From NCBI GenBank assembly GCA_022419385.1, contig JAJUBI010000006.1, positions 248,001 to 312,000 on the forward strand: DNA of 64,000 nt. The letters are read 5' to 3'. Below the pieces are notes generated by a model, which saw nothing but the letters and a program-made list of their open reading frames with translations, was not told where the DNA came from and made no database searches. This DNA comes from Paraconiothyrium sp. Pb-2020 (Eukaryota > Ascomycota > Dothideomycetes > Pleosporales > Didymosphaeriaceae). Positions 12,601 through 24,996 of the stretch are shown here, one piece after another. Position numbers and translations under genes: made by a program. Positions within the stretch are counted from its first letter, which is position 1. Every line of letters starts with the position of its first letter.

Positions 12601-15600
12601 AACAGAAATTGCGGTTTTGTGCATTAGCACGTTTGATGTGGATACAGTGCACATGGAAGATGTGTTCCGCTATCCGACTGCTGTCTCGGTCTTACTCCAA
12701 ATGTCTATCATAGTACGAGAGAACAAGGACACTGTCTCCTCGGATCATGGGTTTCTCTATCGTGCTACGCTCCAGTCATGGAGGGACTTGCTTTTTCGCT
12801 TCTCGCCGTTACTGCGCGATGGTCTCACCTCAGGCCGATTTGAGCCTGACTTAAACTCAGCAGTGAGAGCTGCTTGGACAAACTTCGAGCCCTGTGGCAA
12901 TTGGGCGATCCTTTCCGAACCGAAACATCATTGGGCGCATATTAAGAGTGGCCACCTCGATGTTCACTTTAATCTCTTAACAGCCACTCTGCTAGTGAAC
13001 GGTTTGCCATTAGCTCGTTTGCCGGATGAGTATACCGAACACGAGACCTATCTCGCATTATTCCACGGCATCCCAATCGAGGTGATGCCCACAGATGAGC
13101 ATGGCATGGCCGTCTCCGCCAAACATATTCACTTCGGCTGCAAATTGAGTTTCGGAATGAATAACAAAAGGGACTATATGCTCGTCACTGCTGATAAAGC
13201 CGGTCAGAAACTCGATCTTGTTCCACGACGTGTGTTCCAGAACATCCTCCCAGACACTTTCGTGGACAAATACTTCCATTGGTACAACCACGATACGGAA
13301 ATTGTCGAATTTCGACCACTCGATAGACCATGGAGCTCCGGTGATGACCTTTGGCGACTAAAGAAGTCCGGACTCAGTTGGATACTTGAAAACGAGACTT
13401 CAACCCTGGTATGCCCTAGTAGCAAGACGGGCACGACAATCGCGGCAATGTTGGCTCCTTTGGAACACCAGCCGCACATTCATATTATGGTCAACAAGCA
13501 GTCTTCACTTGTATCCATTGCACTTGTGAGACTACGGCTAGATTTCTATCTGTCGGCTGGAAGCTCTTCGATACACTCTTGCCAATACAATGGTAAAATT
13601 ATTGATTCAAGTCAGCACATTGGAACTTTGGTAGGGCTAGCGAGCAAACTGGTACTATGTGAAGAACACAAGATCGGAAACCGAGCCATCCTCATACCTG
13701 AGGGCACCATCAAGTATAGCAAATTGCTCGACCATGTATTGGTTTCTGTTGAACCCGACACAACAACTAGAATCCATGACTATCATTTCGATGAGATTCT
13801 TCTTCGCTTGCAAGACAACGGCACTCTCCAAAGCAAGCTTCTTCTCTGCTACCTGCACGCTTTGACGTCCCACTTTATGGTTGATCGCGCAACGGGCTGC
13901 ACTGGAACAGAAGCCTCCCTCAACATATTGCGGTCGGCTGCAGTGTCTTCATTTGGGAAACTCGACCTTAAGAACGTAGAGCTTCTTTCATCCATTGCGC
14001 AACTGACCCCATTTCGAAAATACGGCACCTCCATGAAGTCTATGCAGCAGGTCCACTGGGATAAGGAACTGCCGTCCCTTTCGCAGCATGGTAGTTTCTT
14101 TATTGAAGTCGATCGCCTTTTCCGTCAAACACAGAAACACTCCTTGCTTTATGCCAGCCATCTCCGCATCGACATACCCAAGCTCAAGTCCGTGCAGCTT
14201 GATCTGTTGATGAGGGACAACATACGCTCCGCAGCGTTCCATATCGATGGTTTTGGAGGTGAACAGTACAGTCGCCAATACGATTCGTTGTATACTGGAA
14301 GACAAGCTTCATTGGATCCGAATCGAAGCCACCGCTCTGCTAGCATCACTACGATGCTGCTGAGGGAAGAGGTAGCTCTGGTCGTAGGAATAGAGAATCT
14401 CCAACTCTCTCTCCACTCTAGACATCTCAAGAATAGCAAAGTTCAAGGTCCGAGCCCACTAGAACCTGAAAATCTGGGCTTTAGCACAGAGTGGCTCGGC
14501 CGACCAGCTATATACCTTCCCAAGTTGTGGTGCTCACTACATGCTTCGTTGTCGGCTTCACCCAACCGCTTCAACAAGTCTACGGTCATCATGTTCCTTT
14601 CAATCTTAGCATTCGCAGAAAGCGCCGACATGGATATTATCCAGGCTCTCGCAGCGTTCTACAGGGAAGCATCATTCGCATCAATAGCTATGCCGGGTGT
14701 TTCAGAGTCTGATCTCAGCAAAGGAAATCACCCCGAGTTGGGTGAAATTGAGAATATCGTTCGCGGAAATCGACGACTCTACGATAACTGCCCAGAGTCC
14801 AGACTAGTGCGTCGGTTGGGTGAAACTTGGGATGCCTGGAATTCGAGAAAGCTCATACAGTTCCATCGAAATCAGGCCAATGCCATTAATGCATTCGCGA
14901 GCGCTGTACACGCTCAATGGCCCTGCGAAGAACTCACAAAGCCAGACATTCAAAACGCAAACACGTATATTAATACAGATCCCGTAATGGCTGTGCTCCA
15001 AGTGAAGTTCAAAGCTTGGTACAGCAATCACTTATTTTATCTATACACCCAAAATGTCGCAGACGCTCTTGGCAGAATGGCTGTCTCGGACGTACCTACG
15101 ATATGCAAGCAACCAAACTGGTCCCCGGAGCAGTATGCTAATAGAGAGAGCAATGGGTCTTTTGGCGTGCGGGAGATCTTCGCTTTGCCGCCACCACTCC
15201 CGGCGAATACCATGGGTGAGTAGTAATGTAATTGTGAAATGAGATAAGCTGACATGGATTAGTACGCGAAGAAAACGCTATTCACTGGCCAGAGAAACCA
15301 ATTCTTGATGTTCCTATCGAAGACAGTACCACAAGAAGACCGCGCCGGAATGAAAATAGTCTAAATCGACTATGTTACGACCTGGAACGAGTAGCAGCAT
15401 CTCCATGTGAAAAGCAATATGTAGCCGACCTTCGTGACAGTCAGAAGTCCCTCGGATCCGCGCAGCGACGAGTCCGAATCTTGACAGAAGAAATGGAAGG
15501 CGATCTTCGAGATACTTTACAAACTTACCTCAGAGACTGTCAACGGTATGTTCGAGACATCGGTTCCGTGCTGAGGAGTGTCGTCGCGTCAGGCGACGAG

Positions 15601-18600
15601 ACGGCGTGGGCTATCGATCATTTGCCTCGAATCACCCCTGGATTTTGGCTGCAGCAATTGCATCGAGATCGATATGACCTGCTTTCCCCAGACTGGAAGA
15701 AGGCGATGATTATCCATGGACTCGCATTCACTGAAGTGCATCGAGCCCGCCGCCTTCTAAGCCTACTTGACAATGATCCATCCATGCTCCCCCAAGAGTT
15801 AGCGCACGAAGGCCACCAAAACTGGAATCCGACAGATTACCCGGAGACGTTGCTGCTGGAGGTTGAGGGCGGATTTTTAGTCCGTGAGGTGCAGGAAGAC
15901 ATAGCGAAGCATATGCGAGATCCCCATGGAGGTCGTAATGCAGTTCTACAGCTGAATTGTGGGGAAGGCAAGTCTTCTGTGATCGTGCCCATGGTGGCAG
16001 CCGCTCTTTCAGATAAGAAGAGGTAAGCAAAGCATGCTCGATTGATCTAAGGATCATCGCTAATTGTGCTTGATGTTCTAGTCTGGTCAGAGTTCTGGTG
16101 GGGAGACCCCAGTCAAAGCAAATGTTGCAGATATTGGTCACTACACTCGGTGGACTTCTTGATCGGCAAATCTTCCATATGCCGTTCACGAGGTCGCTCA
16201 AACTCACAGCTTCAGAGGCTGATACCGTGGGTGAAATTTATCAAGAATGTGTGCACAAGCGAGGCATACTACTCGTGCAGCCGGAGAACATATTATCCTT
16301 CCGACTCATGGGCATTGAGTGCCTCATAAATGGGAAGGATGACCTTGCCCGATCTTTCTTACGCACGCAGGATTTCTTCGATCGCGCGTCTCGCGATATC
16401 GTCGACGAAGCGGACGAGCTCTTCAGCGTCAAGTTCGAGCTTTGTTATACAATGGGGACGCAGAAGCCAATTGATTTGTGTCCGGAACGATGGACAATAA
16501 CACAAAGCGTGCTCTCCTTGGTCAAGAATTACGCAACGCGGATTAGCACGGACTTACCGAATTCCATAGAGGTCCTTCAAATAGAGAAGGGTAGATATCC
16601 TCGCATCCGTCTCCTGCGAAAAGACGCAGAAGACATGCTATTGGACCTGATAGCAGAGCGTATATGCAAGAACATCTTCCCATTTCTTCCGATAGCACGA
16701 CTGCCGCCAACTATGCGAGAAGCTGTATTTCAATACATTCGGCAGCCCGAGCCTTTGGACGCGACTATCAAGATGGTCGAGGACAGCGACTTCTGGAACG
16801 GAGCTAACAAAGGCCCACTGCTACTTGTTCGAGGACTGCTCGCTGGTGGTATTCTACGTTTTGTTCTGACGAGCAAAAGATGGAAAGTCCACTACGGCTT
16901 AGACGACAACCGATCTCCCGAAACGAATCTCGCAGTGCCTTACAGGTCAAAGGACAAACCATCCTCACGCTCCGAATTCAGCCATCCGGATGTTGTCATT
17001 GCACTGACGTCTCTCACTTACTACTACGGTGGGTTGGACGATGACGATTTGTTCAACGCATTTACATATCTTCTGCGGTCGGATCAGGCAGACATCGAGT
17101 ACGGATTCTGGGTTCAAGATGCCGATCAACTCCCAGAAGCATTCCACCATCTGAGCAACATAAACACCGAGGACAGGCATCAATGCGTAACCGAAATCTT
17201 CCCCTCGCTCCGGTACTCTAAAGCCGCTATCGACTACTTTCTTTCACGCATTATCTTCGCCAAGGAGATCAGGGAATTCCCGAATAAGCTCTCTGCTTCG
17301 GGTTGGGACTTGGGCGCAGTCAAGGCTAACCCGACGACCGGCTTCAGTGGCACAAATGACTCAAAAAATCTACTGCCACTTAGCGTACATCATCTTGACT
17401 TGGATGCGCAACGAGGTACCAATGCTATGGTGCTGCAGTGCATTCTTCAGCCCGATGCTTCAGAGCCACAAAACACGGTCCAATTGGTATCGAACAGAAC
17501 CGAAGCTGATGATACCGACTCTGACGGGGAGCATCTCCTATCCATTGTTGACTCCATGAGTCCACGTGTCCAAGTAATCCTCGACGTCGGCGCCCAAATC
17601 ATAGACCTAGACAACTCCCAGGTTGCTCAGAAATGGTTGGCTATGACCAGTGAGGACATTGCTAAAGCTGCTTTGTACTTCAATGACGACGATGAGCTGC
17701 TAGTGCTTGACCGGACCGGGAGGGTGGAAGCCCTGCAGATATCACCCTTCTTCAAACGCCTTCACGAATGTTTGGTTTATCTCGATGAGGCGCATACTCG
17801 GGGCATAGATCTGCGATTACCAAAGAATCATCGCGCGGCTGTCACGCTCGGGGCAAGTCTAACCAAAGACCGCTTGATCCAGGCTTGCATGAGAATGCGA
17901 AGACTCGGAAAAGGTCAGTCTGTAGTGTTTTGTGTTTCCGAAGAGATCCAAGCGAAGATCCTGGAATGTACATCCAAAGTCTCAGCCACCGATATCGACG
18001 TCTCCGATGTCCTGACTTGGGCTATCAAGGAGTCGTGTGGAGACCTCAGCCGCTGTATGCCTCTGTGGGCCAGTCAAGGGCATCGGTATGAGAAGCATAA
18101 GGACTTGCTGCACGGGATCGCAACCACAAAAGAAGAAGCAGAAGGCTTCTTAGAAGATGAAGCACAGACACTAGAGAGCCGTTACCGCCCTCGTCTGCAT
18201 TCCTCAGAAGCGATCTTCCGAGCTTCGCACGGAACCAACGAGAACATGCAGAAGATCAATCAACGTTGCAAAGACTTTGGGGCAACGACTTCAAATGCTG
18301 CTACGCTGCAAGAAGAGCAAGAACGCGAGCTAGCGCCGGAGGTGGAGGAAGAAAGGCAGATCGAACGTCCTCCCCCTGCGGAACCCCAGGAACATACTTT
18401 GGACGATGATCTGAAGCGGCTTGTGGATGAGGGCACGTTTACAAAGCAATCTAGAACATTCATCCCGGCCTTTAGAGCTCTGAAGGATGTCAGCGCAGCC
18501 AAATCTTTCGACGTCGACCAATTCCCGACAAACTTGATAGTCACGGAGGATTACATCCGCAGCGTCAAACGTCCCATTCGATCACCATCCAAGTCATTCG

Positions 18601-19169
18601 TGTCGGATCCGTACCACAAGCCTGTGCAATGGATCCTCTCAGTAGTGACAGGCAGGTCATCGTCCCGAGCGAAGAACCAAGCAGATCTGAAGAAGGCAGG
18701 TGCACTGGTGATCATAAGCCCATTCGAAGCCAACCAGCTGCTGGAGCGCATTCGGATCTCATCCTATGTTACTTTGCATATCTATGCACCGCGGTCTAAT
18801 AAGACATACAAGCCTCTGGACGATCTTGACCTATACACTATCGGACGTCCTTTTAACCCGGATCTACCTCGCGATTTGATCGTCCAGGTCAATCTCTTCG
18901 CGGGGCAGCTCTACTTCCGGTCTTATGAGGAGTATGTCGAAACATGCGCTTTCCTCGGCCTGGCGTTTACCGCGACAGAGGAAGGACAAACCGTGCAGTC
19001 CGACGGTTTCATCCTCCCGCCTTCCGGTAAGTGGAAACTGAAGGATAGTCCGGTGAGGTTTCTCAAGGACCTGGTGGTCAACGTTCGGAGGGAGGGCGAG
19101 GGAATTGACAGGACGCATCTGGGAAGGATGCTGGAGGGAGAGATCCTGGAGAAGGGTGATTTCGAGTGA
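9644..19169 (+). CDS. Giant DUF3638/DUF3645 protein with P-loop motifs, 3139 aa
   Basis: Exons 9644-15215, 15263-16022 and 16082-19169 join in exact phase (introns 47 and 59 bp, consensus GTGAGT and GTAAGC donors) to give 3139 residues. The DUF3638 core contains LNCGEGKSSVIVP, a Walker A-like loop with Lys2094, and VDEADE (2218-2223). DUF3645 follows (PYRSKDKPSSRSEF, HPDVVIALT, about 2396-2425). Further on are LDEAHTRGIDLRLP (Asp2679) and QACMRMRRLGKGQ (2711-2723), which resemble superfamily 2 helicase motifs II and VI. The N-terminal 1850 residues match nothing I can name. Homologues are often labelled ubiquitinyl hydrolase by electronic transfer; I see no cysteine-protease signature to justify that. 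An ATP-dependent helicase- or SecA-like machine is the inference. The C-terminal 300 residues are charged (Glu/Arg-rich near 2850). Confidence 0.9.
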
Positions 19170-20227
19170 ATGGCGTTTTCAATCTTTCACTTTGTTTTCT
19201 ACACATTGGATAAGGAAGAAGATATCATGGTTATTTGGATTGGAAGACTGCGGGTTTGAGACGCATTCTTGCATGGACCGATAAGGCGTTGGATTATTGG
19301 CTGATTATTATGGCATCTACATTGGGAGGGGCCGAACATGGGAGCTCCATGAAATATTCAGCATCATGATAGCTATAAGCATGGACTTTCGAGATTCGCG
19401 TTTACTTGTTGACGTGCGTGACATGAGATGTTCTAGCGGCTGCCAAAACCACGCGCCAAGTGGCTCGTGCACACCCTGTCAGCTGCACCTGCCGCGCTTA
19501 TTTTAGGGCCTGAGACAACAACTCATGCATCCCGACCGCATCTGCCTACTCAGCCCTCACCTCTGCGCGCGGTTATCTGTCATTTCGCCTTGTATTTCTT
19601 GACGTTTGATATGACTTGGATCCGTCCACTGTGTCTGTGTTTTCGTTGACCTTTCCCCGCGCCGAAACAGCCGCGCTCCCCCAAGGCTTTCACGGCTCGC
19701 TGCGCGCAGTGAATCAACATCTGGAACCTGGCCACATGGAGGCTGCCTGCGACTCCATTCCTGCCTGGAGCTGCGACTGGGCCCATCCTGAGCCTTCTAC
19801 AAGAACTGCTGGCCAGATGAGCGAGCAGACTTCAACCTCTGATCCCCACACCGCTTTGTGGGCCGGGAACACGCTAAAAAGTCGACACCGCTGAACCGCA
19901 CGTTGCGTATAGAGCATTCTTTATTGACGTTGGAAACTCACTTTTGATGCGCGGTACACCCGTACGGATTACGCGACCTCGCAATCACGTTGTTGTCACG
20001 AGCTACGTGCCGGCCAGACCTGGTTGGATAGAGCTCTGTTCACAGACCAGGCGCGGATTTACCCCGAGACCATCTTGCGCGCCAAGATAACTCCTGTTCA
20101 TCGTCGCAGCAATTTTTGCGAAGCAGGCAGAGCGCATCAGGATCCCTCCATACTACTCAGCGCGTCCTGGCTCTGCATCATCTCTGTTTGGGTGACCTCA
20201 TCTTTTGGAGCGGCGCTTTAGCTCAGA
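19170..20227. other. Intergenic, no gene seen
   Basis: About 1.06 kb between the giant gene and the HExxH gene, both on the plus strand. Only short ORFs occur. It holds the 3' end of the first gene and the promoter and leader of the second. Confidence 0.55.
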
Positions 20228-22075
20228 ATGGATCCCCTTCGCTACCGCAAGGCATACGAGGCGATGATTCATGTCAGCCACCTTTTAGAGGACCGTTTGA
20301 ATCATGACCCTTTGTCGGAATCAAAAGAGAAGGGAGAAAGCGACGCAACAGAAAATGGAGTACCGTTCGAGGTTGAAGATCCGGATAGCATGGAATGGAC
20401 ACCAACGGTCCCAGGAACGACGACACCCCCAGCAGGATGTGGACCACCACCATCGACTGCAAAGAAAATGCGCCATCTGTTGCCCGACGCCGGAGAAGGG
20501 GAATACCAGATTGAGGAACGAGGAGACAATACCGTGCTGCTCCACAAGCTTCAAGAGGGTATTGTAATGGACGAATGCATTGACAGGCTCGTGCGTGACT
20601 TGCCTGATGTCTTAAGCTATGAGAATGCAGCTGCGTTCACGCCCTCCACTATTGAAGTGCCCAAGGATTTCGGCCTCCAGCTCAGCATATCCATTAACCA
20701 CCATCTAGCCCAGGTTGCAGATCGAAAGGTTCTTGAGAAATACAGACGTCTACTTGGCCATCGGAAGGACCCTTCGAAGCGAAAGTCTGTCAAGCTCGGT
20801 TTCGACGCCGTCGAGCTGATCCAGAACCAAGCTATCAAGTTCCCGGAAAATTCGCCAATCACAAAGTCCACGCTCGACAACGAGATACACCCCATCTTCC
20901 GCCCCGAAAATTTTCATGGCTGCTCGGACGCAATCTACGAGGTACTGAAGCCAGCCATTCGGTTAGCTACTCTGCTTCTCTTCTCCCGAGGAACCTTCGC
21001 CTTCTGGCACACGCTGGTGTTTGGCGACCGGAAGCCGTGCGAGAAGACATCAGAACTATACGGCCAACCCTGCGCTCGAATTACAGAGGATGTAGCATGG
21101 TCCGATGAACACGCTGCCACGTTCAAGGACTTCATTGACAGACAGGTGGATACTGTCCACTTCATGTTTCATCGCGAACCGCTGCCACCTGATCCCGCGT
21201 ATGCTTCAATGGGCCTGGTCGCTGACTACAAAAATGGCATCATGCGGAAGCTCAACGGCAAGTGCCACACCAGCAGAATATGTTTGCACTCGGACTTCTA
21301 TACCACGGCCAAGAAGCTCAGCCTCTTGCAGTATCCCGAGCCTGCCATGGTCCTGCGCTTCAACCTCTTTCTCGCCGTATGCCTTGCGCACGAAATGGCC
21401 CACTTCATCGAAGTTTCCGGACCTCATCATGACCACCCACTAGGGCAGCCTGAAGTCTTCTTCAACGACAACATGTGGACCGAATCCGGCATAGCGTTCG
21501 AGCTGAAGGTGTTTGGCGGGAGGCTCCACCCCATTTCCTCGCGCGTCGACTGTGGTCTAGGACTAGCCGTGTTATCCTACCCGCTGAGAGAAGTCTACGA
21601 CAAGGAAGACAACGTATTATACACCCTGCCCATGGACTACATCACGAAGTTGCAGCAGAAAGAAACGTGGGAAAGGGACTTCAGCGAAGCAAGTGCCGAC
21701 ATCTTCCACGTACCGCGCACAGGCTGCCGATCCATCGAGATCAACGGCATCAACCTTATGATCTGGGAAGATGAGAAAGACGTCGATATCTCCGATGATA
21801 TCGATCAGCTTGACACCATGTATAAACGCAAGGATGATGGGAGTATCATTAAAAATCCCAATTCCAACAACCGCAAACCGCAACGACATGTTGAGGGACG
21901 CCGCTGGAGTCCATATGGCCACAAGCGCAAGGGAACCACCGAAGGCGCCGCTTGTGTATTAAAAGAGGTAGCGACCGTTGACGAAGAAATCGACGTTGCC
22001 AAAGCGAATGAGAGCAATGAGAGCGAGGAGGGGACAGCGGCAGAGGCTAGTAATTCGGATGACGATATGGCGTGA
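20228..22075 (+). CDS. Uncharacterised 615 aa protein with HExxH zincin-like motif
   Basis: A single-exon protein. A hydrophobic helix containing AHEMAHFIEV gives His388-Glu389-x-x-His392, the zinc-metallopeptidase signature. About 27-33 residues downstream, TESGIAFELKVFGG supplies glutamates (419 and 425) at the spacing used as third ligand by gluzincins. The flanks look like a compact domain (about 110-500, e.g. HSDFYTTAKKLSLLQYPEP). The first 100 and last 100 residues are low-complexity and acidic (C-terminus NSDDDMA). No signal peptide is present, so it is probably intracellular or nuclear. I recall similar uncharacterised HEMAH-containing proteins in filamentous fungi. Enzymatic activity is inferred only from the motif geometry. 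Confidence 0.75.
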   Translation: MDPLRYRKAYEAMIHVSHLLEDRLNHDPLSESKEKGESDATENGVPFEVEDPDSMEWTPTVPGTTTPPAGCGPPPSTAKKMRHLLPDAGEGEYQIEERGDNTVLLHKLQEGIVMDECIDRLVRDLPDVLSYENAAAFTPSTIEVPKDFGLQLSISINHHLAQVADRKVLEKYRRLLGHRKDPSKRKSVKLGFDAVELIQNQAIKFPENSPITKSTLDNEIHPIFRPENFHGCSDAIYEVLKPAIRLATLLLFSRGTFAFWHTLVFGDRKPCEKTSELYGQPCARITEDVAWSDEHAATFKDFIDRQVDTVHFMFHREPLPPDPAYASMGLVADYKNGIMRKLNGKCHTSRICLHSDFYTTAKKLSLLQYPEPAMVLRFNLFLAVCLAHEMAHFIEVSGPHHDHPLGQPEVFFNDNMWTESGIAFELKVFGGRLHPISSRVDCGLGLAVLSYPLREVYDKEDNVLYTLPMDYITKLQQKETWERDFSEASADIFHVPRTGCRSIEINGINLMIWEDEKDVDISDDIDQLDTMYKRKDDGSIIKNPNSNNRKPQRHVEGRRWSPYGHKRKGTTEGAACVLKEVATVDEEIDVAKANESNESEEGTAAEASNSDDDMA

Positions 22076-22187
22076 TGGCGAAAAGATCTCTCAGCAAAGA
22101 GAGACCAGATCTATGCGGCAGGTGCGGGCTTGGCTATCGTACCGGCGGATTGGGGTTGGCATACCATTTGGCGTTTTTGGAGCATTT

Positions 22188-24996
22188 TCAGTGTTGTATT
22201 AGCATAGCGGCATTTCCGAGCGAAGCATTACTCTTTGGTGACAGCAGTGTACGCGGCGATATTGAAAAGGAGATTTTTTTGGGTTCAGACCATTGCGGAG
22301 CGTGGATTGACTTGAACAGCACAACACAGCGCACTAACCCTAGTCTGTTGGTCACGCTTTGACAGCAGCTTCTAACGAGATACGGAGTACAAGACACCTC
22401 AGCAAGGCTGTACAACACCACATCCCCATTCCAAACGAACCGCGTTGTCCATGGAAGACATGCCCGCGGATGCAAGAGCGTAAACCAAATCTCGCTTCGA
22501 ACAAGAAGCGTCCCGCACTGTCCATCTGGTCGGACAGCGTCGAGTAGAGACATCAGTAGGTCACATCGGCGCTTCTCTCTCTGACACAACAGTTCCGGTT
22601 CAACAGTATCCTGTATCCGTACCTCGAGCTCTCTCATCAGACGATTGGTTAGAGCTTCATTGCTTCGGAGCCAGCCATCCATGTCAACCATGATGGCTCT
22701 GAGAAATTGTTGTTGATGTACCAATGCAGAACGGTGCATATCGGCAACCGCGAGAGCGGCACCTTGATCCTGGCGGCTACCTTCCAGGTGGCCATATCTT
22801 CGTGAGAGGTCATCGTTCTGAGTCTGGAAGACTACTAGGCTTTCCTGATGCTCGGTTTCTTTGAGGGTGATGGCCGCCTCCAGCGAGACAACTTGAGCCC
22901 GAAGGTCTCGGTGTTGCGCGGATGAAGACGTAGAGCACACAGACTGCGACCGCTTGTGATCCGCCTCTAATCCACTATGACGCTCTTCCAGCCCGTGATA
23001 GCTCGACTCCAGCTTTTGGTGGGCATCCTCGAGCGTCGCGATGGTTTTAGCGGCCGCCTCTTCTTTGGTTTGACTGCATCGCTTCGCCTCCACCAAACCG
23101 TCCTGTGCCTGTTTGTAATGTACCTCGAGGATTGAATATCGGCCCTTCCATTCTTCACGGACTAGTCCTTGCTCTCCTGCTATGCGTTCAGAAGCTTGAA
23201 GTCTTTGCTGAAATTGTCATATCGAGCCTGCAGAGCTTCGACCTCTCGGTTGGATCGTTGCTCACGCCGTGCGATTCGATAGTTGTCGCGCGCCGTCTCG
23301 AGGTCTATTGTTCCTTAGCCTGGTCTAAACACTTGAACAGAAGGGAACAGCATGAGCAGCTGATCTTACTTAATGGCCCGTCGACTATTGTCCGAGCAAT
23401 TGCAAGTACTTCTTGCGACATCCTCTGCGTGTCATCCTTTAATTGCCCAGTCTCGCTAAACAATGTGCTCGCGTAGAACTCTAGCTCGGACTGAGCAAAC
23501 TTGGGTGTGTGCTCGCCGTTCAGGTAGTTGCAGATGTCCGGTTCACGAAGACCCAGACAAAGCACCAGTTTAGCGAAGGCGCATCCATCGACTTCCTGTA
23601 GTCGCGGAAGAAACCGCTCAGCGACGTCTTTCGTAAGTTCACAAAGGTCATCGTGTACTTGGCATTGAGCATCGACGCACTTCTGCAAGGACTCTTCGCA
23701 TGCCAGGCTGCTGTTCTGCGGCTGTTGGGTCATGGTCTCAAGTGGCGCTCGCGGGGCGAGGGTGAGCAACGTGGACTGTACGTTCCCTTGCTTGTTCAAC
23801 AAACATCTGAACGATGCCTCGGTTGCAAGCGTGTACCTTGCAAGCCTTGTTGAGTCCAATCGAGCTTCGCGGTTGACTTCTGGAGTACAGCGACAGCAAC
23901 AGCTAGTCCTTTGATCTCGATTGCATTTGATCCGAATTGGTGGCGACTAATCTCGTGTGCCTCGACAAAGCCTGAAATTTTCTCTTCGAATCTCCTGAAC
24001 CTGGCATCGTCTTCCTTAGCACGATCCGGCTGCTTGTAGTCATGGCTCCTTCGGATCTCGTTTACCCTGGGCATCGTGTGCGTTGAGGCGCGTACTCGCG
24101 CAAAGTGCGTACCCGACGTTGGCCAGGGCGCCAGGCAGAGGCAGGTCTTCCAGTTCCGCCTGAGAGCATCGCAACTCGATGGCTTTACACCACGTGAAGA
24201 GCGTCTCCACGCGCGTAGCGACATTGTCTAGGAAGGCCCTGTAGCCAGCCTTGATATCACCACCGCCGATGTTGTAGCTCTTGTACCTGTCGATTGCGAC
24301 AGCTAAATCGAGGTCTTTCTTCTTGTTGGAGACATATGCCCGGAGAGCGCTGGTGAGTATTCGCAATTCTTGCGGTGTTGGAGTCTGGCCGTGGTCGTTG
24401 ACGAGCATGCGCATGTATATGGCGGGCGTCTTGGGTAGCATGTGCCGATCTTTCCAGGCGTTGTCCTTTGGTATATGCTCGCAGTTCAGGTATTTACATA
24501 CCCCTTGTTCGTGAAGGTCTAGGCAAAGCCAGGCAAGATCTCCCTTTAATGCTCCAATGAAGACTTTTTGGGGAATGCATGCCAACAACGCCCACAGATG
24601 CATCCGCCACAGGGGAAGACTCGCTTTCTGTCCAATACTTGAGTTGCTTTCCTCAGTGTATATGGCATCAACGATGCCGAAGTAGCCAAACTTCTGGAAG
24701 ATAGTCTCGCAATCATGTCTTGGAAGCATAGCCTTCACCTCCGCGTTCATTCGTACGTCTTGTGGGACAGGTAGCTGTATGGGCATCCTTTTGCTAAGTT
24801 CAGGGAGCAAGCTCCTCCAGTGGAGCTCAGAGATTTCTTCATCTTCGACCGCAATTGGTAGCATCGAGTCGTCGAGCTCGGAGCTCGGTTTGTCTCTGTA
24901 GGAGGCGTTACTAGGATGCGCTGTTACGGTTAGAATTGTTTTACTCAGAACTCGCATTGACCTACCCATGGCTTGGAAAGAGATGTATGTGGGCAT
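22188..24996 (-). CDS. Multi-exon coiled-coil protein with repeated Cys-YLN module
   Basis: Minus-strand model: 24966-24996, 24113-24920, 23837-24066, 23370-23786, 23266-23313 and 22188-23194. All joins are in phase (introns 45, 46, 50, 56 and 71 bp), giving about 846 residues from the ATG at 24996. Two copies of a module are visible: WLCLDLHEQGVCKYLNCEHIPK in the second exon, quoted here only as landmarks CxL, VCKYLN and EHIPK, and LVLCLGLREPDICNYLNGEH in the fourth. Each is followed by a helical stretch ending near a GQ motif. The last exon (EEAAAKTIATLEDAHQKLES onward) is a long predicted coiled coil. The final about 100 residues look non-coding. The start is uncertain because an open frame with a third partial copy (AASLCLGLRD) extends upstream. 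It could instead be two tandem paralogous genes. No function known. Confidence 0.5.

Noticed and set aside
9644..19169. Naming the giant protein a ubiquitinyl hydrolase
   Set aside because: That label comes from electronic family transfer; no catalytic Cys/His box is visible in the sequence.
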